Shown: positions 20,101-27,201 of the stretch, piece by piece
Layout of the letters: each line of letters starts with the position of its first letter
Numbering within the stretch: position 1 is the first letter of the stretch
Made by a program: the position numbers and the translations under genes
NCBI RefSeq assembly: GCF_020829645.1
Contig: NZ_JAIVFS010000061.1
Location: 1 to 49,679 of the forward strand
DNA: 49,679 nucleotides
Direction: 5' to 3'
Source: Nostoc mirabile CHAB5784
GTDB lineage: Bacteria; Cyanobacteriota; Cyanobacteriia; Cyanobacteriales; Nostocaceae
The notes under the pieces: model-generated
What the model was told of the DNA's origin: nothing
The model's input: only the letters and a program-made list of their open reading frames with translations
The model's database searches: none

Positions 20101-20971
20101 TCAAATCCAAATCTTGACATTCCTCTGGGCGAATATCGTGCAGACACATTTCGTAGGCAAAATTAGGAGCGCCGCTAGTTGTGGCGCGGGTTTGGGAAAT
20201 CGCCTGTAACCAGCGAATTGGTTTCTGGAGAAAGGCCACAGGAGCCATCAGCGTCACTGGGAAACCGCCATAAAGTGGCTGAAAAATTCCCCCAATCAAA
20301 CCCATATCATGATAGGGTGGCAACCAGCTGACAAACTTGCTGCTAAATGAATGTCCAAAGCGATGATAAACTTGCGCCAAATTATGCAGTAGATTCCCGT
20401 GACTTAGCATCACTCCCTTTGGTGTGCCAGTTGAACCGGATGTATACTGTAACAGGGCGATGCTGTCAGAATTTAGGGAGGGAGGTTGCCAAGCATTAGC
20501 CAAGTCTAAAGAAATGCCATCGGTAGTAATTATCGGCAGAGTCGCCATTGCTGTTTCTTTTGCAGCTTCCCTCAACGAGCTTGACAAAGCCACCGTCGTC
20601 AAAATCCCACTTGGTTGGGCATCTGTTGCGATCGCTAATAACCGAGCTAAATTACGATTTCGACGTGGTGGATACACCGGTACAGCAATCACACTAGCAT
20701 AAAAACAACCCATGATTGCCGCAATCAATTCTAGCCCTGGTGGGTACATCAGTAGTATACGCTCTTTTTGCCAATGCATCCCCTGTAAATGAGTTGCGAT
20801 CGCCCGTGCTTGTTGATCTAACTCCCCATAGGTGAGACTAAGGCTTTCTCTGTCTTGGAGAAAATTGAACCCGATAGAGTTAGGCTGCTCCTGTATCCAC
20901 AAGAGCAAAACATCCGGAAGTGCCACTGCTTCTTGTAGGGCTATTGAGAAAATTTCTCTTTGACGAGACAT
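17165..20971 (-). CDS. Loading protein: fatty-acyl-AMP ligase, acyl-CoA dehydrogenase, ACP
   Basis: This is the first gene of the operon. The N-terminal third (about 20970-19300) is an adenylating enzyme of the FAAL type (YTSGSTGTPKGVMLSH, SWLPPYHDMGL, YGLAEATL), which would activate a fatty acid as acyl-AMP and pass it to an ACP. The middle (about 19170-17950) is an acyl-CoA dehydrogenase-like domain (FALTEPGAGANP, GRGYIESNLAPQILRD, FRIFEGPTE) that could introduce an alpha,beta double bond. The C-terminus is an ACP (YGIDSVTAVEL, Ser codon near 17449) and a Leu/Glu-rich docking-like tail (LSAAEMAELLAQEI). The frame opens at 20977; the second ATG at 20971 has GGA closer to ideal spacing, but either is possible. 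The order fits starter loading for the two PKS modules. Repeat pieces at 17958-17985 and 19193-19277 lie inside. Confidence 0.93.
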   Translation of the reverse strand: MSRQREIFSIALQEAVALPDVLLLWIQEQPNSIGFNFLQDRESLSLTYGELDQQARAIATHLQGMHWQKERILLMYPPGLELIAAIMGCFYASVIAVPVYPPRRNRNLARLLAIATDAQPSGILTTVALSSSLREAAKETAMATLPIITTDGISLDLANAWQPPSLNSDSIALLQYTSGSTGTPKGVMLSHGNLLHNLAQVYHRFGHSFSSKFVSWLPPYHDMGLIGGIFQPLYGGFPVTLMAPVAFLQKPIRWLQAISQTRATTSGAPNFAYEMCLHDIRPEECQDLDLSSWEIAFTGAEPIRAQTLEKFATTFAQYGFRQEAFYPCYGLAEATLFVTGGHKDKAPTIETFTDQKAIVGCGCASTEQTVMIVDPKSQKPCIEGEEGEIWVRGASVAQGYWGRVEDTEATFRATLASGAGSFLRTGDLGFLRGKELFVTARIKDVIIIRGQNYYPQDIEASVAHSHEMLNPHWGAAFNVEVSGEERLVVVQEVERSAWRGLDTAAMITAIRGAISREHELQVYAICLLKPSSIPKTSSGKVQRHACQAGFINKSLDVIYQWELQFTPPALTRTPLCPPLPRGDERGVGGLGRGDLAGSKQQTDDLIRWLRDYANHHINSRLMDERRCIPPHVVLDFGNQGLLGMQVPPSYGGLGLGHTDTIRIIQQLGAIDSTLALFVGLNNVLGIRPILLHGTSSLKEELLPMLATGRELAAFALTEPGAGANPQAIASQAIANSNGWRLRGEKIWSGSAAWAGVINVFVQHSHQGISGFAVRRGSPGLRQGKEALTMGMRGMVQNTVYLEDVPVTSEQLLGTVGTGMSVAQDAMMYGRLAIAAACVGGMKRCLQLMWRYSERRQIATGRLLEHPVVLHRLEQLTAAITAVETLVMRICELLDQGITVPVEAYTACKISAPEFYWQAADLLVQTLGGRGYIESNLAPQILRDARVFRIFEGPTETLCGFLGARVLKQGEELQHFLTQTLGAVEVAQRLADAVERISDAYGGLRLHFTNNITIQRWASHQLGELASDAILWAAMAGMIDKSANIQRAIAWIKNRFEEKLHQTLNFAPDNLPLANVQTTANLISEYAQTIGDVEQTLAGEDDQLDELLRKSTVSLENPSQNLTVPNFPLRRTELRRSGFNSEIQTWLITWLSQKLHISISEIDSTKAFADYGIDSVTAVELAQDLQEWLGISQRLEATIAWNFPTIEDLARYLSDTFETQPGGDGGDEGDEGENSSLFSSSPSLEDLSAAEMAELLAQEIAIARQRTRS
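17245..17320. repeat. Low-complexity GGGGATGAGG/CTCCCTCATCTCC tract in the loading gene
   Basis: Opposed G/A-rich and C/T-rich arms encode a Gly/Asp/Glu-rich then Ser-rich stretch (PGGDGGDEGDEGENSS) between the ACP and the C-terminal docking-like tail. Confidence 0.6.
17958..17985. repeat. GTAGGCGTAGCCCGCCGTAGGC repeat inside the dehydrogenase domain
   Basis: GTAGGCGTAGCCCGCC GTAGGCATCGC matches a repeat type I recall as widespread in Nostocales spacers. It is read in frame as DAYGGLRLH near the end of the dehydrogenase domain. Confidence 0.6.
19193..19277. repeat. GC-rich mobile repeat, copy C, in the FAAL-dehydrogenase linker
   Basis: Same orientation as copy B (5806-5889) and, over about 65 bp, the same sequence by eye. 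It is read in the same frame, giving TPLCPPLPRGDERGVGGLGR, in an unrelated protein. Confidence 0.9.
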
Positions 20972-20977
20972 AATCAT

Positions 20978-21489
20978 CCAACTAACTGCTTGAAGAGGGT
21001 ATGAAATTGACTAACTAAGTTTGTGAAAAATTTGCACGTTACCTCTAATTTTATGTGCAACTATAGCAACCAATGTAAAAATATCATTTTTTTTGCAATC
21101 TAACCTATGCAATATAGGATATATTATTTTTCATAATACTTCTCAATAAGTTTAGTAAAATTCACCATCTTATGTGATAGTTATCACAGTCAATTTTTTT
21201 TAACGTAGACGCGGAGCGGCTTGCCGCAGGCTACCGCCAAGACGCCCAGAGTTGTCAGAGCTAAGGTTTCCTTAGATCTGAACTTCTCCCAAGGGGAGAC
21301 GCTGCGCGAACGGTGGACACAGAGAGAAGAAAGAAATGCTTAACTGAACTGTATTGGTTTTTAGACCACACTCTTGATTTCTCTCTGCGCCTGGAGCGTC
21401 TGGAGCGTGAGATAAAAAAGATGTGGTAGATTCACCTGAAATAAAGCCAGCAGCAACGCAATTTTTAGTGTGAGTGAGGAAACTTTGAC
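20978..21489. other. Divergent intergenic region between loading gene and TonB receptor
   Basis: The half nearer the loading gene is A/T-rich (to about 21200). The half nearer the receptor holds GC-rich repeat fragments at 21203-21250 (GTAGACGCGGAGCGGC...) and 21284-21315 (CTTCTCCCAAGGGGAGACGC), the latter also found inverted near 29829-29848. No gene is seen. Promoters for both flanking genes must lie here, but I cannot assign -35/-10 boxes with confidence. Confidence 0.6.
21173..21188. promoter_or_regulatory. CRP-type operator candidate
   Basis: TGTGATAGTTATCACA is a 16-bp perfect palindrome and fits the TGTGA-N6-TCACA consensus of CRP-family regulators exactly. It lies about 200 bp from the loading-gene start and about 300 bp from the receptor start, so it could serve either gene or both. 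Binding is inferred. Confidence 0.6.
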
Positions 21490-24030
21490 ATGACGTGGAA
21501 TTATTGGCAACCATCGATAGGAGTTGCTAACGTAGTAACTCTTGTAGCATTACAGCCAGCTTGGGCGGCACCCATTCCTGTCACAGGAGTGCAACTCAAT
21601 TCTAACAACCAAGGTTTAGAAATTGTCCTCCAAACACCAACCACAGAATTTTTAAACACCATAACTACTAGCGAAGGTAAAACCCTAATCATTACCGTCG
21701 CCAACACCCAACTAAAGTTAACACAAGGACAATCTTTTTTACAGCAGAATCCCACGCCTGACATCGCCGAAGTTGCTGTCATCCAGTTAGATTCAAATAC
21801 TGTTGAGATCCGAGTAATTGGGAACGCAGCACCACCCACAGCAAACATCCAACAAAGTAACCAAGGATTAGTTTTTAATCTCACCCCATCTATCACAGCC
21901 CAAAATCCATCCCCACCAACTGACCAAACTTCAGAAGCACAGGAACCAGAAGAACCAATCGAAATCACCGTTATCGGAGAAAGTCCCCGGCCAACCTACC
22001 AAGTTCCTAATTCCTCAGTTGGTACTCGCACCGACACCCCGATTATCGATGTCCCACAAGCGATTCAAATCATCCCCCGAGAGGTGATCAAGGATCAGGG
22101 TACGCGCACAGTAGGGGAAATATTGAAAAACACCAGTAGTGTCAATACCGGACGTTCATCTTCCCAAGCCCCAGCTTTAAATCCGGTGATTCGGGGATTT
22201 GAATCTAAAAATATTCTGCGTAATGGTCTGCGGGATGAAACTCTCCGCTTTAATAGTGATATTAGTAACGTTGAACGATTAGAACTCCTCAAAGGCCCAG
22301 CTTCGGTGCTGTTTGGGCGCGGGGATTTAGGTGGAGTAATTAACCTAGTCACAAAGCAACCTTTAGATCGACCATTTTATTCAGTTGAGTATCAAGTGGG
22401 ATCATTCGGTTTACAGCGTCCCTCTTTAGACTTTTCCGGCCCTTTGGGCACAGATGGTGTTGCTTACCGCTTAAATTCTTCCTATGAACGGGCTGACAGC
22501 TTCAAACAATTTGAAAATAATGAAACTTTCTTTATATCTCCGTCCGTCAGGTTAATTAGTAACAAAGACACAACATTAATTGTCGATTTAGAATATCTCA
22601 AATACCGCAGTTTTGAGACTGCACCAGAGTTACCCGCCTCTGGGACGGTGATTTCTAACCCCAATGGCAAAGTCGCACTAGATGCTAACTTGGGTGAACC
22701 TTCCCTATCTGAAAGTGAAGCAAACATAACCCGCTTAGGTTATCGATTAGACCAACGTCTTAATTCTAATTGGTCAATAAAAAATGAGTTTTTAGCTTCG
22801 TTTTTAGATGTTTCCGAAAATACTGGGGTGATTGCCCGTGCTAATTCCGAGACAGCAGATGGATTGCAGCCAGATCAACTTAGTCTCAACCGATTCTTGG
22901 TGGAAAATCCCAGTGAATTATCTACCTTGACATTCAATACTAGTTTAGCGGGTAAATTCCAGACTGGAAGTATTGAACACAATTTGCTATTCGGTGTAGA
23001 GCTTGCTAGACAGAGGTTTAAGGATCGGCTTAACTTTAACTTTTTGAATCCCATTGATATTTTCAATCCTGTTTATGACCCTGATACCGTTATTCCCTTG
23101 AGCTTGCTAGGTTTTGATATTGATACTAACACTGACACTCAAGAAAACACTGTCGGACTTTACCTTCAAAATCAAATTTCTCTATCAAAGAGCATCATCT
23201 TAGTTTTGGGTGGACGTTTGGATTTTGCTGAACAAATCTATGACGATTTAGTTGACCCAACACAAAGTTTTGAGCGTAACGATACTGTATTTAGTCCCCG
23301 TGTTGGTTTAGTGATCAAGCCAACTGAAAATATTTCGTTGTATGCCAGCTACAGCGAATCATTTAAACCGATTGCTGGCAGAACTCGCATCTTCAATGAA
23401 GAGACTGGAGAATTTGATATTGGTGATCCATTTGAACCAGAACGCGGTGTTCAATACGAAGTCGGTGTAAAAGCGAATTTATTAGGCGATCGCCTCTCTA
23501 CCACCCTAGCATTTTACAACTTGGAACGCAGCAATATCGCGGCTGAAGGACTGGACGATCCCCTATCACAATTTCAAATCGGCAAACAACGTAGTCGTGG
23601 AATTGAACTAGACGTTGCTGGGGAAATTCTACCGGGTTGGAACCTAACAGCGAGTTACGCTTATACTGATACAAAAATTCTTGAAGACACTGACCCAGAA
23701 TTTGTGGGTAAGCAATTACTAAACGTCCCCAGAAATGCTTTTGGATTGTGGACTACCTATGAACTACAATCTGGTAGCCTAAAGGGGTTAGGAGTTGGCA
23801 TTGGTATATTTAACCAAGGAGAACGACAAGGTGATTTACTAAATAGATTCACTCTACCCTCATACTGGCGAACAGATGCATCGCTGTTTTATCGCCGCGA
23901 CAACTTCCGTGCCGGAATCAATTTGCAAAACTTGTTTGATCAAGATTACTTCGAGGGTGTCCGCAATATTGTCCGCGTCATCCCAGGTGCGCCTTTTGCT
24001 ATTACCGGCAGCGTTTCCTGGGAATTTTAA
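21490..24030 (+). CDS. TonB-dependent outer-membrane receptor with N-terminal AMIN domain
   Basis: The 846 residues start with a signal peptide ending near LQPAWA-AP. An AMIN-like domain follows (about residues 28-135, PVTGVQLNSNNQGLEIVL), then a TonB-box-like EITVIGE. The plug (about 185-300) shows the siderophore-receptor motifs DVPQAIQIIPREVI and LLKGPASVLFGRGDLGGVIN. A beta-barrel fills the rest and ends in the aromatic ITGSVSWEF. Receptors of this layout import ferric siderophores or similar ligands in cyanobacteria. GAGGA nine bases before the ATG supports the start. The gene diverges from the polyketide operon, so the polyketide may be its ligand or the pair may simply be neighbours. 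A transposon starts within 20 bp of its stop. Confidence 0.95.
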   Translation: MTWNYWQPSIGVANVVTLVALQPAWAAPIPVTGVQLNSNNQGLEIVLQTPTTEFLNTITTSEGKTLIITVANTQLKLTQGQSFLQQNPTPDIAEVAVIQLDSNTVEIRVIGNAAPPTANIQQSNQGLVFNLTPSITAQNPSPPTDQTSEAQEPEEPIEITVIGESPRPTYQVPNSSVGTRTDTPIIDVPQAIQIIPREVIKDQGTRTVGEILKNTSSVNTGRSSSQAPALNPVIRGFESKNILRNGLRDETLRFNSDISNVERLELLKGPASVLFGRGDLGGVINLVTKQPLDRPFYSVEYQVGSFGLQRPSLDFSGPLGTDGVAYRLNSSYERADSFKQFENNETFFISPSVRLISNKDTTLIVDLEYLKYRSFETAPELPASGTVISNPNGKVALDANLGEPSLSESEANITRLGYRLDQRLNSNWSIKNEFLASFLDVSENTGVIARANSETADGLQPDQLSLNRFLVENPSELSTLTFNTSLAGKFQTGSIEHNLLFGVELARQRFKDRLNFNFLNPIDIFNPVYDPDTVIPLSLLGFDIDTNTDTQENTVGLYLQNQISLSKSIILVLGGRLDFAEQIYDDLVDPTQSFERNDTVFSPRVGLVIKPTENISLYASYSESFKPIAGRTRIFNEETGEFDIGDPFEPERGVQYEVGVKANLLGDRLSTTLAFYNLERSNIAAEGLDDPLSQFQIGKQRSRGIELDVAGEILPGWNLTASYAYTDTKILEDTDPEFVGKQLLNVPRNAFGLWTTYELQSGSLKGLGVGIGIFNQGERQGDLLNRFTLPSYWRTDASLFYRRDNFRAGINLQNLFDQDYFEGVRNIVRVIPGAPFAITGSVSWEF

Positions 24031-24046
24031 CTTTTACACCGTAAGT

Positions 24047-24082
24047 CCCCCACTGAATTTTGTACTCAAAATCAGTGGCGGG
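24047..24082. repeat. Left-end hairpin of the TnpB element
   Basis: The outer arms are CCCCCACTGA and TCAGTGGCGGG, the inner stem is ATTTTG/CAAAAT and the loop is TACT. The right-end hairpin has the same outer arms and loop but a different, compensated inner stem. Confidence 0.8.
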
Positions 24083-24132
24083 ATATAAGGTGGGCAATGA
24101 GGAATTGACCAACAAGCGGCAATAACCGTAGG

Positions 24133-24300
24133 TTATTCAGAAACGTTGGTCGATGACGAATTGCCGATCTTGGTATTTGGCAACGAGTCGATATATTCTT
24201 CTATCAGTTGGGTTAATGTCTTGTCCTGATTCGCTGCATAGTTTCGGAATTTATTCATCCTTCGTATCGATATTCGCAAACTTATTCTACATTCTTTCAT
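24133..24300 (-). CDS. Small ribbon-helix-helix-like protein inside the TnpB element
   Basis: About 55 residues from the ATG at 24300 (MKECRISLRISIRRMNKF then RNYAANQDKTLTQLIEEYID). A short basic beta-strand-like segment followed by two predicted helices resembles Arc/CopG-type DNA-binding proteins. A longer start at 24324 exists, but a GGGTGG stretch precedes the inner ATG. It is divergent from tnpB with about 56 bp between the starts, so the promoters must nearly overlap and autoregulation or tnpB control is plausible. A small hairpin (AATAACC GTA GGTTATT, 24121-24137) overlaps its end and may act as a terminator. The fold is inferred from sequence pattern only. Confidence 0.6.
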   Translation of the reverse strand: MKECRISLRISIRRMNKFRNYAANQDKTLTQLIEEYIDSLPNTKIGNSSSTNVSE

Positions 24301-24356
24301 ACAATCCACCCAATAGCCGTACATTCATGTTATCATATTGAGAAGGAGGAAAAGAC

Positions 24357-25535
24357 ATGAGAATTTCGTATCAGTACAGATTACGTCCAACAAAACAACA
24401 AGTCATTCAGTTTGATAAATGGCTAGATATGCTGCGTTGTCAATATAACTATTTGTTGGCTGATAGATTCCGTTGGTACGAAGAAAATCGATGCTCGATT
24501 AATTCTTGCAATGCGCTTGTTTGCCATTTACCAGAATTACGAAACAACCCTAATTACAATAGCCAGCAAGATTCTCTCCCACAGTTAAAGAAAGACCGTC
24601 CCTGGTACAAGGAGTTACACTCTCAAGTGTTGCAGAATGCAGCCAAGCGTGTAGAGTTAGCTTTTGACAGATTTCTTAAAGGCGATTGCAATGGAAAGAA
24701 AAGCGGAAGACCTAGATTCAAAGGAGCTAATCAGTACAAAACTTTCACTTATCCTATTATCAAAAGTGATTGCATTGATAATGGTTTTATAACCTTGCCT
24801 AAGTTTGGGGAAGTAAAACTAGTACAGCATCGCGTTATTCCAAATGGGTTCAAGATAAAGACTTGCTCTATTACCAAAAAGGCTGATGGATATTATGTTA
24901 CTTTAAGCTTGGAAGATGCAACAGTCCCTGCGCTTCTGCCTGATTTCAACCCCGATTCTATAACAGGTATTGATGTTGGTTTAAAAGAATTTTTAACAAC
25001 TTCCAGTGGCGATGTAGTCAAAATCCCACAGTATTATCGGAAAGTCCAAAAGAAATTACGGGTTGCCCAAAAACGAGTATCTCGCAGAAAAAAGGGGAGC
25101 GTTGGTAGACAAAAAGCAGTAAAACAACTGGGTAAGCAACATAAAAACGTTGCGGATAAACGTAAAGATTTTCATTTCAAAACTGCCAATAATTTGTTGA
25201 AAAAATATGATGTTGTGGCGGTAGAAGATTTGAACGTAAAAGGACTTGCACGAACACGATTAGCTAAGTCTATATTAGATGCTGGATGGTCAAGTTTTCT
25301 GTCGATTCTAACAACCAAAGCCGAAAATGCTGGGTTGTTGGTTATCCAAGTCATTGCGTCTGGCACTAGTCAAGATTGTTCTAGTTGTGGTGTAAAAGTA
25401 CCCAAAAAGCTGCATATCCGCTGGCATGATTGTCACCATTGTGGATGTAGCTTAGATCGCGATCATAATGCTGCTATAAATATAAGAAAAAGGGCGGAGG
25501 GTCATCCCGTTCTCAAAAAGCCAAGAGCCTCCTAA
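24357..25535 (+). CDS. tnpB: TnpB-type RNA-guided nuclease (IS605 OrfB family)
   Basis: The 392 residues span a normal full TnpB. The RuvC acids are present in GIDVGLKEF (Asp), VEDLNVKGLA (Glu) and DRDHNAAINI (Asp). A zinc ribbon is formed by CSSCG and CHHCG. The N-terminal region carries the usual YRLRPTKQQ. A strong Shine-Dalgarno (AAGGAGG, 24343-24349) precedes the ATG. TnpB proteins use an RNA made from the end of their own element to cut DNA. Here that RNA would be expected to come from the 3' end of the gene and the right-end hairpin, with the guide copied from flanking DNA after about 25594. No truncation is visible, so it may be active. Confidence 0.93.
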   Translation: MRISYQYRLRPTKQQVIQFDKWLDMLRCQYNYLLADRFRWYEENRCSINSCNALVCHLPELRNNPNYNSQQDSLPQLKKDRPWYKELHSQVLQNAAKRVELAFDRFLKGDCNGKKSGRPRFKGANQYKTFTYPIIKSDCIDNGFITLPKFGEVKLVQHRVIPNGFKIKTCSITKKADGYYVTLSLEDATVPALLPDFNPDSITGIDVGLKEFLTTSSGDVVKIPQYYRKVQKKLRVAQKRVSRRKKGSVGRQKAVKQLGKQHKNVADKRKDFHFKTANNLLKKYDVVAVEDLNVKGLARTRLAKSILDAGWSSFLSILTTKAENAGLLVIQVIASGTSQDCSSCGVKVPKKLHIRWHDCHHCGCSLDRDHNAAINIRKRAEGHPVLKKPRAS

Positions 25536-25559
25536 GCGATAGCCGGATTGTCTTGGAAG

Positions 25560-25593
25560 CCCCCACTGAAACGGTACTCCGTTCAGTGGCGGG
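25560..25593. ncRNA. Right-end hairpin, probable scaffold part of the TnpB guide RNA
   Basis: The outer arms are CCCCCACTGA and TTCAGTGGCGGG, the inner stem is AACGG/CCGTT and the loop is TACT. It lies 24 bp after the tnpB stop, where the omega-RNA of TnpB systems usually ends. The RNA itself is inferred. Confidence 0.45.
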
Positions 25594-25645
25594 AGATGTC
25601 ACTATTATGTATGATCTCAGGTTCGGTTAAACACTTATAATATCT

Positions 25646-25724
25646 GTAGGTTGGGTTGAGGAACGAAACCCAACATTTGATCCTTGTTCATGTTGGGTTG
25701 AACGGCAGTGAAACCCAACCTACA
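25646..25724. repeat. GTAGGTTGGGTT palindromic element
   Basis: Terminal inverted repeats GTAGGTTGGGTT and AACCCAACCTAC, with inner GAAACCCAACA and TGTTGGGTTG arms. I recall this as a common cyanobacterial spacer repeat. Confidence 0.75.
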
Positions 25725-25779
25725 TTGATAGATTTTATTATAAGTAATCACTTGAACTTGATATGAAGCATTGGGCATA

Positions 25780-25863
25780 GGGAATGAGTGTTTTAGCTCG
25801 ATTAATGAGTGTTTGAACTCCATTAATGAGTGTTTGAACTCCATTAATGAGTCTTTTAGCTCC
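25780..25863 (+). repeat. Four 21-bp tandem repeats just upstream of the MFS gene
   Basis: Units start at 25780, 25801, 25822 and 25843. The middle two are identical; the outer two differ at a few bases (ATTAATGAGTGTTTGAAC core). They lie 46 bp before the chosen MFS start and could affect its expression. Confidence 0.9.
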
Positions 25864-25908
25864 ACTCCCCACTCCTACTTCCCCACTTCTCACTCTCCAC
25901 TCCCCACA

Positions 25909-27201
25909 ATGCGAACTTTTTTAATAATCTGGCTAGGGCAGATTGTATCAACCATCGGCAGTTTTATGACAGTGTTCGCACTGACAATTTGGGTATGGGA
26001 CAAAACGGGTTCAGCAACAGCTTTGGCATTAGTGGGTTTCTTCGCCCAACTACCCAGATTGCTGATTACCACCTTTGCAGGTATTGCCGTTGATCGCTAC
26101 GATCGCCGATTGCTGATGCTCATCGCTGAAGTTGTCGCCTTTTTATGTACTCTAGCAGTAGCGCTGCTATATCTCACCCAGCAATTACAGGTGTGGCATC
26201 TATATATAATAGTCGCCCTTTATGGTGGTTTTGGACAGTTACAAGTTCTGGCATATTCAACTTCCATCGCCCTGCTGGTTCCCCAAGAACAATATACCCG
26301 TGCTGAAAGCTTGGGGAGTGCAGTAAACTACAGCGCGGCAATTTTTGCCCCCGCCTTAGCCGGGTTTCTCTATCCGCGTTTTGGGTTGCAAAGCATCTTT
26401 TGGATTGACTTAACGACTTTTATCGCTTCCTTTGTAACGTTGCTGATTGTCAGAATTAAGAGGACATCTATAGAAAAAACAGTGAATGATCACCAAGAAA
26501 CCCTCTGGCAAAAGTTGACCTTTGGATTTCGTTATATTTGGGCAAATCCTTCTTTAACAGCAATGGCGATCGCCTTTACTTTATTCGCCATTCCCAATGA
26601 TATCAGCAAAGCTCTTTACAGCCCGATGATTCTCGCCCGCACAGGTGGCGACTCAGAAATTCTCGGCGCTGTCACCACTGCTGCGGGTATTGGCGGTGTC
26701 GTCGGTGCCCTACTACTAGGAGCCTGGGGAGGATTTAAACGCCGCATTCATGGAATGTTACTTGGTTTTGCCGGATATGGTTTCTTTAGAATAATTCTCG
26801 GTCTTGGACAAACATTACCAGTTTGGATAGTTGCCCATTTTCTGGCAGCAGCACTTATTCCTATGTTTTATAGTTCTAGTAATGCTATCTGGTATACTAA
26901 AGTGCCACCAGCTTTACAAGGGCGAGTTTTAGCAGCAGATCAACTTATTGGCGTGACGATCTCAACCATCACACCGTTAATCGCTGGTTTTCTAGCTGAC
27001 CAAGTATTTGAACCAGCAATGCGTCCGACGGGGAGTTTAGCGCCTATTTTCGGTAACTTCTTTGGTACTCGGATTGGTTCAGGCATTACTTTGCTATTTG
27101 TCAGCATGAGTATTTGCACGGTAATAGTAGGAATCTTGGGGTACAGCGTGCGTTCTTTGCGACGAGTAGAGGACTTAATACCAGATAGCTCCCAATCTTA
27201 A
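25909..27201 (+). CDS. MFS-family exporter
   Basis: About 430 residues with around 12 hydrophobic segments. The major-facilitator motif A is visible as FAGIAVDRYDRRLL after the second segment. The overall pattern (RTFLIIWLGQIVSTIGSFM start, long central loop after about residue 200) is that of drug or siderophore effluxers of the EntS-like group. The frame is open back to 25771, but those 46 residues are encoded by tandem repeats and low-complexity DNA, so I chose the ATG at 25909, which begins at the first membrane helix. There is no clear ribosome binding site. Its position downstream of a TonB receptor and near a polyketide operon fits metabolite export; the substrate is unknown. Confidence 0.88.
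   Translation: MRTFLIIWLGQIVSTIGSFMTVFALTIWVWDKTGSATALALVGFFAQLPRLLITTFAGIAVDRYDRRLLMLIAEVVAFLCTLAVALLYLTQQLQVWHLYIIVALYGGFGQLQVLAYSTSIALLVPQEQYTRAESLGSAVNYSAAIFAPALAGFLYPRFGLQSIFWIDLTTFIASFVTLLIVRIKRTSIEKTVNDHQETLWQKLTFGFRYIWANPSLTAMAIAFTLFAIPNDISKALYSPMILARTGGDSEILGAVTTAAGIGGVVGALLLGAWGGFKRRIHGMLLGFAGYGFFRIILGLGQTLPVWIVAHFLAAALIPMFYSSSNAIWYTKVPPALQGRVLAADQLIGVTISTITPLIAGFLADQVFEPAMRPTGSLAPIFGNFFGTRIGSGITLLFVSMSICTVIVGILGYSVRSLRRVEDLIPDSSQS

Larger units (their letters stand above)
24047..25593. mobile_element. IS200/IS605-superfamily TnpB-only element with a divergent small gene
   Basis: The minimum extent is set by two matching hairpins, at 24047-24082 and 25560-25593. Between them are a small minus-strand gene and a full-length tnpB on the plus strand. 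No TnpA (Y1 transposase) is present, so mobility would need help in trans. The cleavage sites just outside the hairpins cannot be fixed from this sequence alone. Confidence 0.8.
25594..25908. other. Spacer before the MFS gene with two repeat structures
   Basis: At 25646-25724 an element has the ends GTAGGTTGGGTT and AACCCAACCTAC and two internal copies of the same arms. At 25780-25863 four 21-bp tandem units follow. No gene is seen. Confidence 0.75.

Noticed and set aside
808..20971. Heterocyst glycolipid synthase cluster
   Set aside because: The FAAL-dehydrogenase-ACP loader and C-methyltransferases do not fit that pathway as I know it, and no glycolipid-type reductase or partner gene is visible.
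24133..24324. Small minus-strand frame as a TnpA transposase remnant
   Set aside because: It lacks the Tyr and HUH motifs of Y1 transposases; the pattern is that of a ribbon-helix-helix protein.
25780..25863. CRISPR array
   Set aside because: The units are directly adjacent without spacers and no cas gene is present. The same holds for the heptad arrays and the array at 39480-39588.
808..27201. Siderophore biosynthesis cluster, given the TonB receptor and exporter
   Set aside because: No NRPS, hydroxamate or catechol enzymes are present. The polyketide genes predict a branched lipid, so only the transport genes hint at iron.
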